Assembly: GCA_949372595.1 (NCBI GenBank)
Contig: CASIAN010000032.1
Coordinates: 1 to 64,000 of the forward strand
Direction of reading: 5' to 3'
Length of the DNA stretch: 64,000 nucleotides
Source: CPC320 sp002336405
GTDB taxonomy: Bacteria; Pseudomonadota; Alphaproteobacteria; Rhodobacterales; Rhodobacteraceae
Shown here: positions 22,229 to 31,225 of the stretch, in pieces
Layout: each line of letters starts with the position of its first letter
Position numbering within the stretch: position 1 is the first letter of the stretch
The notes under the pieces: model-generated
Database searches by the model: none
What the model was told of the DNA's origin: nothing
Seen by the model: only the letters and a program-made list of their open reading frames with translations
Position numbers and translations under genes: made by a program

Positions 22229-25014
22229 GCCTCACGTTTCTGACCCCTTGGCTGCTGTCTGCCTTGTTGGGCCTTCCTGTGCTTTGGCTGCTGTTGCGCG
22301 CAGTTCCACCCGCCCCAATCCGGCGTTTTTTTCCTGGAGTGATTCTATTGCTGGGTCTGCGCGACAAAACCCAGATCAGCGATCGCACCCCTTGGTGGTT
22401 GCTGTTGATCCGCATGCTTGCACTCGGGCTGATCATCCTCGGTCTGGCAGGCCCTCTGCTCAACCCTCAAAGCACTACGATCAAGCGCAGCGATCTGCTG
22501 ATCTTGCTGGATGGCGGCTGGGCTGCCGCCCGCGACTGGCAAGCCCATCAATTCCTGCTTGATCGGGTCCTCAACCAAGCCGCCCGTGACGGTCGGCCCG
22601 TGGCGATAGTTCGTCTCACAACCCCGTCCACGCCGGTGTTTCAAAGCGCCCAGAGCTGGCAAGAACGTCTGCCCGGTCTCGCCCCAACCCCCTGGGTGCC
22701 AGACGCCTCAAAGATGCAGACCGCCCTGCAGGGGTTGAACGATCAGCCCTTTGATAGCTTGTGGCTGTCGGATGGGCTGGCCCAAACCGGCCGCGCCGCT
22801 CTTTTATCCGCGCTACAAAACCGGGGGGACGTCGAGGTCATAGAAACCGAACAAACACTATTCGCGCTGGAGCCAGCCAAGTTGAGCGACGGGATTATAA
22901 CGCTCCATGCGATACGCCTGCCCAACACAGTGGATCAAAGCGTGACCATCAGGGCCCATGGCACTGATCCAAACGGGCGATCACAGATTATCAGTACAAT
23001 CACCACCGCGTTCACAGAAAGCGCAACGCGCATTCCGGTTCAATTCAGCCTGCCCGCAGAATTGCGCGAGCGGGTCAGCCGGTTTGACATCGTCGGACAG
23101 ACCTCGGCCGCAGGGGTCAGCTTGACCGGCAACAGCCTGTTACGCCGCGAGGTGGCATTGATATCGGAAGGGGCTGACCGCGAGGGCTTGGAGCTGCTTT
23201 CGCCCCTGCATTTTATCGCCAAAGCCTATGCCCCAAGCGCAGAATTGCTGTCGGGTGACCTGACAACGTTGCTGCCGGCCAACCCAGACTTAGTCGTGCT
23301 AGCCGATATTGCAAAGCTCTCAACAACTGAAGAGACCGCCCTCGGCCAATGGGTGGCCGAGGGCGGTCTTTTGCTGCGCTTTGCCGGACCACGGCTGGCA
23401 ACCAGTGATCTCAGCCGCACCACAGAGCATCCACTGATGCCGGTACGGCTGCGCGCCGGTGGCCGAACCGTGGGTGGCGCGATGAGTTGGGGAGCACCAA
23501 AGTCTTTGGCGGCATTTGCACCAAACTCGCCTTTTTTCGGACTTGAGATTCCCAACGATGTGCGCGTCTCGGCTCAGGTCTTGGCACAACCCGACCCGTC
23601 TTTGTCACAGCGCGTGATCGCAATGCTTGCCGACGGCACGCCATTGGTCACCCGCAAACAATCAGGCAAAGGCCAGATCGTTCTGTTTCATGTCACCGCT
23701 AATGCCGAATGGTCCAGTCTGCCACTGTCGGGTTTGTTCGTGCAAATGCTGGAGCGGCTGTCGCAATCCGTGGCTGGCAGCGAGCCCGATATGAAAAGTC
23801 TGCAGGGCACAATATGGCAGCCCAGCCAGATGCTGAGCGCACAGGGCCAGCTTGAGCCCGCCACGCGCCTCGCCGGCATCGCTGCCGAAAAATTGTTCGA
23901 CGCCCCGCTCTCCGCAGAGATACGGCCCGGCCTTTATACCCATGCCAAAGAACAAGTCGCGCGCAATGTGATTGGACCAGACAGCCGCCTTCTGCCCGCT
24001 ATCTGGCCCAATGGCACCAATCTGCGCGGCCTCAGCGACCGATTAGAAACACCCCTTGGCGGCTGGTGCCTGATACTGGCCCTGCTGATCCTGCTTGTCG
24101 ATGTTTTGGCCACTTTATCACTGAGCGGAAGGTTGGTATCAACCGTAGCCGTGCTCTGTCTTTTGGCAACTCTTTCAAGTACCGGACCCGCCTGCGCGCA
24201 GGACGATGGCGCGGAGGCTCGCACACCGGCGACGAACGGAAACGCAGGCGCTGCGGTGTCCGAAAAGGCATGGCAGGCCAGTTCTGAGCTGACGCTGGCA
24301 TATGTGGTGACCGGCAATAGCAAGGTTGACGCGATCTCCAAGGCTGGTCTCGATGGGCTGTCACAAACGCTGTTTGCCCGTACATCCGTGGAACCGGCCG
24401 CACCCGTTGGTCTGGATCTTGAACGTGACATGTTGATGTTTTATCCGCTGCTGTATTGGCCAATAACAGCAGATCAACCGACGCCCTCCTCAAAGGCTTA
24501 CCGCAAATTGAACGCCTTTCTAAAGTCTGGTGGAATGATCGTGTTTGACACCCGCGACGGCGATATAGCAGGGTTTGGTACCAGCAGCCCTAATAGTCTT
24601 AGACTGCAAAAAATTACCTATGGTATTGACATACCCGCGCTTGAGCCGATGCCACAAGACCATGTCCTGACCCGGGCCTTTTATCTGTTACAGGATTTTC
24701 CCGGCCGGTACACTCAGCGGGACATTTGGGTAGAGGCCGCCCCCCAGGCAGTCGAGAAAGCCGCAGGCATGCCGTTTCGCAATCTCAACGACGGCGTCAG
24801 CCCAGTGATTATCGGCGGCAATGACTGGGCGGCCGCATGGGCAGTGGATGCACAGGGCAAACAGATGTTCCCAATTGGACGCAATGCAAGCGATAGCCGT
24901 CAACGCGAGCTGGCCTATCGATTTGGCATCAATCTGGTGATGCATGTCTTGACCGGTAATTATAAATCCGACCAAGTGCATGTGCCGGCCCTACTAGATA
25001 GGTTGGGACAATGA
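22225..25014 (+). CDS. BatA-like/DUF4159 membrane protein
   Basis: A 929-aa protein. The N-terminal 70 residues carry two hydrophobic spans (LTPWLLSALLGLPVLWLLLR and LLLIRMLALGLIILGLAGPL), the Aerotolerance/BatA-type module. A large periplasmic region follows with a VWA-like start (LLILLDGGWAAARDWQAHQF). Another membrane span pair lies near residues 610-660. The C-terminal DUF4159 domain (~690-929) holds ELTLAYVVTGNSKVDAISKA and the acidic GGMIVFDTRDGD. It starts with an ATG overlapping the DUF58 stop and overlaps the next gene by four bases. The domain set indicates an envelope complex assembled with MoxR; substrates are unknown. Confidence 0.9.
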   Translation: MSLTFLTPWLLSALLGLPVLWLLLRAVPPAPIRRFFPGVILLLGLRDKTQISDRTPWWLLLIRMLALGLIILGLAGPLLNPQSTTIKRSDLLILLDGGWAAARDWQAHQFLLDRVLNQAARDGRPVAIVRLTTPSTPVFQSAQSWQERLPGLAPTPWVPDASKMQTALQGLNDQPFDSLWLSDGLAQTGRAALLSALQNRGDVEVIETEQTLFALEPAKLSDGIITLHAIRLPNTVDQSVTIRAHGTDPNGRSQIISTITTAFTESATRIPVQFSLPAELRERVSRFDIVGQTSAAGVSLTGNSLLRREVALISEGADREGLELLSPLHFIAKAYAPSAELLSGDLTTLLPANPDLVVLADIAKLSTTEETALGQWVAEGGLLLRFAGPRLATSDLSRTTEHPLMPVRLRAGGRTVGGAMSWGAPKSLAAFAPNSPFFGLEIPNDVRVSAQVLAQPDPSLSQRVIAMLADGTPLVTRKQSGKGQIVLFHVTANAEWSSLPLSGLFVQMLERLSQSVAGSEPDMKSLQGTIWQPSQMLSAQGQLEPATRLAGIAAEKLFDAPLSAEIRPGLYTHAKEQVARNVIGPDSRLLPAIWPNGTNLRGLSDRLETPLGGWCLILALLILLVDVLATLSLSGRLVSTVAVLCLLATLSSTGPACAQDDGAEARTPATNGNAGAAVSEKAWQASSELTLAYVVTGNSKVDAISKAGLDGLSQTLFARTSVEPAAPVGLDLERDMLMFYPLLYWPITADQPTPSSKAYRKLNAFLKSGGMIVFDTRDGDIAGFGTSSPNSLRLQKITYGIDIPALEPMPQDHVLTRAFYLLQDFPGRYTQRDIWVEAAPQAVEKAAGMPFRNLNDGVSPVIIGGNDWAAAWAVDAQGKQMFPIGRNASDSRQRELAYRFGINLVMHVLTGNYKSDQVHVPALLDRLGQ

Positions 25015-27056
25015 CCGAAAGCATCGTCTTTTCGCCGTCGTTGCCATTGCCGGTTATTGGATTGGCCGCTCTGGTTGTGGTCGTGCTCACCGGTATCGCA
25101 CTCTGGCGTGGTCTCAGTGGATGGGCACTGCGCGGGTCTGGGGCGCTGCTGGTGGTCGGCGCATTGCTACAGCCAATGTACCAAAGCGAAGACCGCACCC
25201 CACTTAAAGATATTGTAGTGGTTTTGGTCGATCAAAGCGCGAGCCAGTCGCTGGCAGATCGCGCGACCCTAACGCAAAATCGCGTGACCCAGATTGAGGC
25301 TGCTCTGGCGGCCCGCCCCAACACCCAAGTCCACCAGATTGAGGTGAAAGACGGCCCAGATGACACCGGCAGTCTGCTGATGACCGCCCTGTCCGAACAG
25401 CTGTCCAAATTGCCTAACGAACGCATTGCCGGGATTATTGTATTATCGGACGGTCATCTGCATGACCTTGAATTGGCGCCAGATTTGCCAGCGCCACTGC
25501 ATCTATTACTCAGCGGCAGACCAACTGACTGGGACCGCAGGGTGATTGTAAAAAATGCTCCCGCCTTTGCAATTCTGGACGAGGAAATCACCCTGACGCT
25601 GAGGGTCGAAGACAGCGGCGCTGCCCCAGCAACCTCGGCGATTGTCCCACTGATCATTTCAGTGGATGGCGGTCCCTCGCAAAGCTATCAAGTGCCGCTT
25701 GACCAAGACCTGAGCCTGCCGATAACGCTGCCGCACGCAGGCAGAAATATCATCCAATTTGAGACCCCCAAAGTCACCGGTGAGTTGACAGATCGAAACA
25801 ACAGCGCATTGGTTCAGATCAATGGCGTGCGTGATCGCTTGCGGGTATTGCTGGTTTCTGGCCAACCCCACGCAGGCGGTCGAATTTGGCGGAACCTTTT
25901 GAAATCAGACAGTGCCGTCGATCTGGTGCATTTCACAATCTTGCGGTCACCTAACAAACAAGACGGCGTGCCGGTGGATGAGCTGTCACTTATTCCGTTT
26001 CCAACCCGAGAATTGTTCATGGAAAAAATCCATGATTTCGACCTGATTATCTTTGATCGGTATAAACGCAGGGGCATCTTACCCGCACTTTATCTCGAAA
26101 ACGTTGTGGATTATGTACAAAACGGCGGCGCTGTTCTGGTGGCTGCGGGTTCAGATTTTGCCAGCGCCAACAGTCTGTATCGCTCACCACTCAGCGCCAT
26201 CCTTCCCGCCAAACCGACAGCCCGCGTGGTCACAAAGCCGTTTCGCCCCACGTTAACTGCGGTGGGGCAAAAGCATCCGGTAACCGCTGATCTGTCCAGC
26301 GATAAGACTGAGTGGGGCCGGTGGCTGCGCCAGATAGAAGTCACCCAAACCTCAGGGCACATTCTGATGTCCGGCGCGGATGAACGGCCACTTTTGATCC
26401 TTGACCGCCAAGGCGAGGGCCGCGTGGCGCTATTGGCTTCCGATCACGCTTGGCTCTGGCACAGAGGTTTTGAAGGCGGTGGGCCCCAGCGTGAATTGCT
26501 GCGTCGGCTGGCACATTGGATGATGAAAGAACCAGACCTCGAGGAGGAAACGCTCACTGCCCTTGCCTATGGCGAAGGCTTGAAAATCATCCGCCAAAGC
26601 TTGAAAGACAACATCGCGCCCGTTACCGTGATCTCGCCCCGTGGCAACAAGAGCCTGCTAAATTTGAAACAGACCACACCGGGCCGGTTTGAAGCCGACT
26701 TGCCGACGGATGAGCTGGGTCTTTATCGGCTCACAGGGGACGATCAATCAAGTGTGATCGGACTTGGCCCCACCGCCCCGAGAGAGTTTGAACATACTAT
26801 TGCGACGGCGGAACTTTTACAGCCGCTAATTGCATCCACCGGCGGCGGTGTCATCCAAATGACCGCAGCCCTGCCCGGGCTCAGAGATGTGCGCCCAGGG
26901 CGCAAAGCGGCAGGTCGGGGATGGATTGGCCTCACGCCCCGCCAAGCCTTTGAAACCCGAGATATCACCCAGCTGGCGCTGTTACCACCATGGGTAGTTT
27001 TACTATTGATTGCAGGCTTGATGACAGCTGGCTGGCTCAGAGAGGGTCAACGGTGA
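25011..27056 (+). CDS. VWA/glutamine-amidotransferase-like membrane protein of the MoxR block
   Basis: A 681-aa membrane protein with N-terminal spans (LPVIGLAALVVVVLTGIALW and ALRGSGALLVVGALLQP) and a C-terminal span (LALLPPWVVLLLIAGLMTAG). Between them is a VWA-like domain (IVVVLVDQSASQSLADRATL with the DxSxS metal motif; IIVLSDGHLHDLE). Further on is a region resembling class-I glutamine-amidotransferase-like domains, with DFDLIIFDRYKRRG and ILPALYLENVVDYVQNGGAV. This architecture is standard for the last gene of MoxR-DUF58-DUF4159 operons in Alphaproteobacteria. It is probably anchored in the inner membrane with the working part in the periplasm. Confidence 0.85.
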   Translation: MTESIVFSPSLPLPVIGLAALVVVVLTGIALWRGLSGWALRGSGALLVVGALLQPMYQSEDRTPLKDIVVVLVDQSASQSLADRATLTQNRVTQIEAALAARPNTQVHQIEVKDGPDDTGSLLMTALSEQLSKLPNERIAGIIVLSDGHLHDLELAPDLPAPLHLLLSGRPTDWDRRVIVKNAPAFAILDEEITLTLRVEDSGAAPATSAIVPLIISVDGGPSQSYQVPLDQDLSLPITLPHAGRNIIQFETPKVTGELTDRNNSALVQINGVRDRLRVLLVSGQPHAGGRIWRNLLKSDSAVDLVHFTILRSPNKQDGVPVDELSLIPFPTRELFMEKIHDFDLIIFDRYKRRGILPALYLENVVDYVQNGGAVLVAAGSDFASANSLYRSPLSAILPAKPTARVVTKPFRPTLTAVGQKHPVTADLSSDKTEWGRWLRQIEVTQTSGHILMSGADERPLLILDRQGEGRVALLASDHAWLWHRGFEGGGPQRELLRRLAHWMMKEPDLEEETLTALAYGEGLKIIRQSLKDNIAPVTVISPRGNKSLLNLKQTTPGRFEADLPTDELGLYRLTGDDQSSVIGLGPTAPREFEHTIATAELLQPLIASTGGGVIQMTAALPGLRDVRPGRKAAGRGWIGLTPRQAFETRDITQLALLPPWVVLLLIAGLMTAGWLREGQR

Positions 27057-27082
27057 CCATGCCGTTCCCCCCGTTTTATAGC

Positions 27083-27130
27083 TGTGACAGCGGCTCTTGC
27101 ACCGACAGAATTGTTTGCGCTACTGTCACA
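27083..27130. promoter_or_regulatory. Inverted repeat upstream of the LacI regulator
   Basis: TGTGACAG (27083-27090) and CTGTCACA (27123-27130) are perfect inverted arms 32 bases apart, immediately upstream of the regulator gene at 27154. They may be operator half-sites for self-control. No other copy was noticed in the window. Confidence 0.35.
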
Positions 27131-27153
27131 AAGAAAACGAAGGACCCAGCATT

Positions 27154-28176
27154 ATGAGCACCGCGCCCCGCCACCCTTTGACACTTCGCGATGTCTCTCA
27201 AGCATCCGGCGTGTCAGAAATGACTGTTAGCCGTGTCTTGCGCAATCGCGGTGATGTCAGTCAAAACACCCGCGACAAAGTCCTTTTGGCAGCCAAACAG
27301 CTCGGTTATGTCCCCAATAAAATTGCCGGTGCATTGGCCAGTCAACGCGTCAACCTCGTCGCAGTCATTATTCCATCTCTCAGCAATATGGTATTTCCCG
27401 AAGTTATGACTGGAATAAGTGAGGTCCTTGAAACCACGGATTTGCAACCGGTGGTGGGAGTGACCGACTATCTACCTGAAAAAGAAGAACGGGTGCTGTA
27501 TGAAATGCTGTCATGGCGGCCCTCGGGGATAATTATCGCCGGACTGGAGCATTCCGAGAACTCAGCTATTATGTTGAAAGCCTCAGGTATTCCAGTGGTT
27601 GAGATCATGGATATTGACGGCAGCCCTGTGGATGCGATGGTCGGTATTTCACACCGTCGCGCCGGACGGGAAATGGCAGTCTCAATTCTGAAGGCGGGCT
27701 ACCGTAAAATCGGATTTCTGGGCACAAAAATGCCGTTGGACCACCGGGCACGCAAACGCTTTGAAGGCTTTACCGAAGCTTTGGCAAAAAGTGGCGTCGA
27801 AGTGACAGACCAAGAATTTTACTCTGGCGGCTCGGCCCTCGTCAAGGGACGCGAGATGACGCAAGAATTATTGCGACGCAATCCTAAACTGGATTTCTTG
27901 TATTTCTCCAATGATTTGATCGGCGCCGGTGGATTGCTGTATCTGATCGAGCAGGGTATCGATATCCCAAATCAGATTGGGCTAGCGGGCTTTAACGGGG
28001 TTGAATTATTACAGGGCTTACCTCGACAATTGGCCACGATGGATGCCTGCCGCAATGAAATTGGCCGCAAAGCTGCGGAAATGATTGTCCAGCAGGTCAG
28101 CGACCCGAAAGGCGCGTTCGAAAGGGTACAAGAATTGGTGCCAAAGATCGACTTTGGTGATACGTTAAAACGCTGA
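27154..28176 (+). CDS. LacI-family transcriptional regulator (GntR/gluconate-type)
   Basis: A 340-aa LacI-type repressor. The N-terminal helix-turn-helix is LTLRDVSQASGVSEMTVSRV (residues ~9-28), followed by the hinge helix KQLGYVPNKIAGALASQRVN. The periplasmic-binding-protein-like effector domain contains VAVIIPSLSNMVFPEVMTGI, IIAGLEHSE and FLYFSNDLIGAGGLLYLIEQ. The start at 27154 (MSTAPRHPLTLRD) has a GAAGGA ribosome site; the longer frame at 27097 would cover the inverted repeat. The sequence feel is closest to gluconate repressors, but no sugar operon is adjacent, so the ligand is unassigned. Confidence 0.9.
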   Translation: MSTAPRHPLTLRDVSQASGVSEMTVSRVLRNRGDVSQNTRDKVLLAAKQLGYVPNKIAGALASQRVNLVAVIIPSLSNMVFPEVMTGISEVLETTDLQPVVGVTDYLPEKEERVLYEMLSWRPSGIIIAGLEHSENSAIMLKASGIPVVEIMDIDGSPVDAMVGISHRRAGREMAVSILKAGYRKIGFLGTKMPLDHRARKRFEGFTEALAKSGVEVTDQEFYSGGSALVKGREMTQELLRRNPKLDFLYFSNDLIGAGGLLYLIEQGIDIPNQIGLAGFNGVELLQGLPRQLATMDACRNEIGRKAAEMIVQQVSDPKGAFERVQELVPKIDFGDTLKR

Positions 28177-28532
28177 TGGCCACGCAGTCTCAATACCGCT
28201 GCAACGGCCGTCACCGATCACACAGCTTGACAAAAACTATGACATCCGCGCCCATGCACCCATACACCCCGCAGCTTGGGAGTTTGCGCGAAACAAAAAA
28301 AGCAGATCAGGCCCACCCGCTGCGCCACGCAGTCGCCACCGCAACCGGTTGCGCCCTTTGACACTGCCGCGTTCTGCGCTCCGGCTGTAATAATTTCGTT
28401 TTTGACCCCGGACGATCTGGTAAAAATTGTAACTGGCAAGACGAGCTTGGCATAGGCCAGAATACTAACTCGTGTCATTTGGGCGTTAGTTTAGTTGAGT
28501 GCAATAAGACAAACTATGGAAAGGCGTCTGCA
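28177..28532. other. Gene-free stretch between the LacI regulator and DUF1045
   Basis: About 356 bases without a recognisable gene or gene fragment. A short open frame (TMTSAPMHPYTPQLGSLRE) shows no family resemblance. No terminator with a T-run was identified. A promoter for the DUF1045 gene probably lies near 28450-28520. Confidence 0.4.
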
Positions 28533-29216
28533 ATGAAACTGAACCGGTTTGCGGTCTATTACACGCCACACCGAGGCGCCTTGGCCGAATTTGGCGCCGC
28601 GTGGCTGGGTTGGGATATCGCGAGCGGCAAATCCGTTGCACACCCGCAGCTTGCCCATTTGCCGATACCGGTTGCCAATATAACAGCAACACCGCACAAA
28701 TACGGGTTCCATGCCACTATAAAGCCGCCGTTTCGCCTGGCTGACGGCCATAGCTTTACCGCGCTGCAAGGGGCTTTGGAAACCCTGTGTAAAGGCCTAA
28801 GCCCGGTGCAAACCGAGGGTCTGTGCCTGACCCAACTGGGGCGTTTTCTGGCTTTGACAGTGCGAAACCCACCCCCAGCGCTGCTGGCGCTCGCCAGAAC
28901 TGCGGTTAAAGACCTTGACCAGTTCCGCGCGCCTGCATCCGCCAGAGAGCTTGCGCGCCGCCGCCAATCAAACCTGAGTGCCCGTCAAGAAGCGTTACTG
29001 GTGAACTGGGGCTATCCCTATGTTCTTGATGAATTTCGATTTCACATGACCCTGACGGGCAAGTTGAGTAAAAGCAACGCACCTGCGGTCCTATCCGCGC
29101 TGGAACCAATCCTGAGCCCGTTGATAACGCCGTTCTGCCTTGATGCTCTGAGCCTTGTGGGCGAAGATGATACTGGCCGGTTTCACGAGATTTCCCGGTT
29201 TATACTGTCGGGGTAA
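28533..29216 (+). CDS. DUF1045 protein, 2H-phosphoesterase-like, phosphonate-associated
   Basis: A 227-aa protein of the DUF1045 family commonly linked with C-P lyase genes. It has the two HxT/S motifs of the 2H phosphoesterase superfamily: HATIKPPFRL near residue 57 and HMTLTGKL near residue 171. It may process phosphoribosyl intermediates such as cyclic phosphates, but the reaction is not established. I chose the start MKLNRFAVYYTPHRGAL at 28533, which fits the family; the open frame extends to 28479. Its last 34 bases overlap the 3' end of convergent phnN, an unusual tail-to-tail overlap. Only phnN and a phnL remnant remain nearby. Confidence 0.85.
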   Translation: MKLNRFAVYYTPHRGALAEFGAAWLGWDIASGKSVAHPQLAHLPIPVANITATPHKYGFHATIKPPFRLADGHSFTALQGALETLCKGLSPVQTEGLCLTQLGRFLALTVRNPPPALLALARTAVKDLDQFRAPASARELARRRQSNLSARQEALLVNWGYPYVLDEFRFHMTLTGKLSKSNAPAVLSALEPILSPLITPFCLDALSLVGEDDTGRFHEISRFILSG

Positions 29217-29743
29217 AGAGCACCTAATATGGTTTCTATCGTCTGGTCCAAGGTGCGGGAATTATCAACTGTTAGCACCCGCAACCCTTTTGGCAGGGCA
29301 AAGCCAGAGCGTGCCAACCGCGCCAAAATCTGTTCTGCGCTCTCACGGCCCCGGCCTTGCAGACGCGCAACCAACACCGAACTGGGGGCGGTCAAAGACA
29401 GCACAATCATCTTGTCAAACTGCCTGTCGGCCGTTTTGAGAACACCGCGCGAAAGATTGACCAACGCATCCCCACCCTCAGACAGACAGGCCAGTTGCTG
29501 CGCAGCAATCCCGTACCGCAAGCCATGCGCCTGCCAATGCAGCGCAAACGTCTGGTCGGCCACATGCTGGGCAAACTCTTGGTCGCTCACCGCATCAAAC
29601 GCTTCCCCACCGACATGCGCCGGACGGGTGATCATCCGGCACACCAAATGCAGCTTGGGCCGGCGCGCTACCAAGCCCGCCATTACGCTGTCTTTACCAA
29701 CACCAGATGGACCAACAACCGCAATAAGGCGACCTTTACTCAT
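29183..29743 (-). CDS. phnN: Ribose 1,5-bisphosphate phosphokinase
   Basis: PhnN makes 5-phosphoribosyl-1-diphosphate from ribose 1,5-bisphosphate in phosphonate breakdown. This 186-aa P-loop kinase starts MSKGRLIAVVGPSGVGKDSV, with the Walker A and guanylate-kinase-like fold. CRMITRPAHVGGEAFDAVSD matches the PhnN substrate-binding segment, and LHWQAHGLRYGI is the family hallmark. The lid region is LQGRGRESAEQILARLARS. The frame is intact. Its ATG overlaps the stop of the phnL remnant by ATGA, preserving the C-P lyase operon order. It could be retained to feed PRPP synthesis independently of phosphonates. Confidence 0.93.
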   Translation of the reverse strand: MSKGRLIAVVGPSGVGKDSVMAGLVARRPKLHLVCRMITRPAHVGGEAFDAVSDQEFAQHVADQTFALHWQAHGLRYGIAAQQLACLSEGGDALVNLSRGVLKTADRQFDKMIVLSLTAPSSVLVARLQGRGRESAEQILARLARSGFALPKGLRVLTVDNSRTLDQTIETILGALYPDSINREIS

Positions 29744-30222
29744 GCCACAGACCTCAAAAAACAGGTGACATCAACACAGTGGTCACAGACCCTTTGCCAG
29801 ACAGCTTCACAGCCAAAAGAACCAATAATCACATCACCGCTGGCTTTGACATCCAAGTTCATTTCAAGCAACACGTTGCGGTTGGTTCCATCAAGACCAG
29901 CGGTAGGCCCATCCAGTAACTGCGCCAGATAACCATAGCCAAAGCCGCACGCAAGATTGACCCGCTGCTGTTGGTCGCCAGAGAATGCTATCAAGCAGAG
30001 TTGCCGCAGCGTCTTGGGCAGGTCGAACTGTGTCAATAATTCAGCTGCCCGCGCCAAAGCCTTTGGGCACGCGGTGCCCACTTGCAACAAAGTTTTGGCC
30101 ACAACGTGCAGTGCGGACGCCCGGGGTGCGACCTCCAGAAACTGGCCTACATAGCAAGGCATATGATGCCGCAAAACGAGGATCTCACAAGGTTCTACTT
30201 TGGACACCTCAAAGTCTAACAC
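29740..30222 (-). pseudogene. phnL: PhnL-like ABC ATPase remnant, catalytically dead
   Basis: An open 160-codon frame matches the C-terminal two thirds of PhnL, the C-P lyase-associated ABC protein. YVGQFLEVAPRASALHVVAK matches the PhnL Q-loop region, LPKTLRQLCLIAFSGDQQQR the signature region, and GLDGTNRNVLLEMN the D-loop region. The N-terminal Walker A is absent. Key residues are lost: signature GG-E becomes GD-Q, Walker B DEPT becomes DGPT (catalytic Glu to Gly), and the H-loop FHDE becomes FGCE. Yet no stop or frameshift has accumulated. It is therefore either an early pseudogene or a retained non-ATPase fragment coupled to phnN. Confidence 0.8.
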
Positions 30223-30514
30223 GATACTCTGTCCTGTTTATTCGGGGTGAAGTTTTTGTAAAGTTGTTCGGCACCAAACATATCGGCCTACCCTTTGAAA
30301 ATGCGAATGAAAATTCGCGGAAATTGCCCCCTATCAGACCTGCAAAACCAAACCAATCCAACTGCCCTGCGCTATTATTTAAGAATCTCCAAACGCCCTC
30401 CTAACGGTTACCCTATCGGGATAAGCGCCTGCGTCTGTGCATATAAGTCTAGAGGCTCTATCCCCCCAGATCAATGCTGCCCAAATGAAGTGGATCATCT
30501 AATACCGTCAGACG
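30223..30514. other. Intergenic stretch upstream of the phnL remnant
   Basis: About 290 bases in which neither strand shows the missing PhnL N-terminus or any other gene. The 5' deletion of phnL therefore ends close to its present start. No terminator was identified. Confidence 0.4.
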
Positions 30515-31225
30515 CTAGGGTTTGGCTTTGGCCAATCTCAGCCCCGCTTCCAAGGTAATAGCCGCACTGTCGATAACCGGAATACCAATTTCCTCAGTCA
30601 GAGTGGCCGCGATTGTTGCCCCAAACATATTCGTGCACATAATCAAAATCACATCAGGGGCGTGTTTGGCCACGTCACGCACCATCTGGGCCGTCACGGC
30701 GGGCTCAATCATCGCATAATCGTTGCTCAGCGCCCCGCCGTGATGTCGCTCACCGAGGCAGCTAAATCCAAGGCTCTGATAATTATCAATGATTTTCTGC
30801 TGCACATCGGCGGTATACGGCGAGACTAGGCCAAAGGTCTTGGCGCTGATATCAGCCATAAAACGATTGATTTCCAGAACACAGCTGCCTGCAGGAACAC
30901 CCGTCTTTTTGGTGAAAAATCTGCAAAATTCAAGATCATGGTCGACCCCAAGCCAACTGGCCGAAGTTCCGCCCCAAACCACGCAATCAACCTCTGCGTC
31001 GCACAGTAATGCGCCCGCAGCAACCTGCCCCGCCAAGGTAAATTGCGCTAAAGATGCCAGATCCAAAGTGATATCTATCACTCCCAGACGCGAAAAATGA
31101 AACGTCGCCTCGGACCGGGGCGCCACGCAGACCGCAAGCGGCTCCAAAACTGAATTAGACGAGGGCAACACAATACCGACCCGCTTGGGGGATCTGTACT
31201 GCAATATGCGGCCTGCCGGCGTCAA
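30515..31225 (-). CDS. Asp/Glu racemase superfamily protein (arylmalonate decarboxylase/maleate isomerase-like)
   Basis: A 236-aa protein of the cofactor-independent racemase/decarboxylase superfamily. GIVLPSSNSVLEPL is the typical first loop, and the C-terminal catalytic loop is ILIMCTNMFGA with Cys near residue 198. At the first catalytic position this protein has VVWGGTSASWLG, i.e. Gly instead of Cys, the pattern of arylmalonate decarboxylases, in contrast to the two-Cys racemases. A decarboxylase or isomerase acting on a dicarboxylate or malonate-type substrate is therefore more likely than a racemase. It overlaps the SDR gene upstream by four bases. The substrate is not inferable. Confidence 0.75.
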   Translation of the reverse strand: MTPAGRILQYRSPKRVGIVLPSSNSVLEPLAVCVAPRSEATFHFSRLGVIDITLDLASLAQFTLAGQVAAGALLCDAEVDCVVWGGTSASWLGVDHDLEFCRFFTKKTGVPAGSCVLEINRFMADISAKTFGLVSPYTADVQQKIIDNYQSLGFSCLGERHHGGALSNDYAMIEPAVTAQMVRDVAKHAPDVILIMCTNMFGATIAATLTEEIGIPVIDSAAITLEAGLRLAKAKP

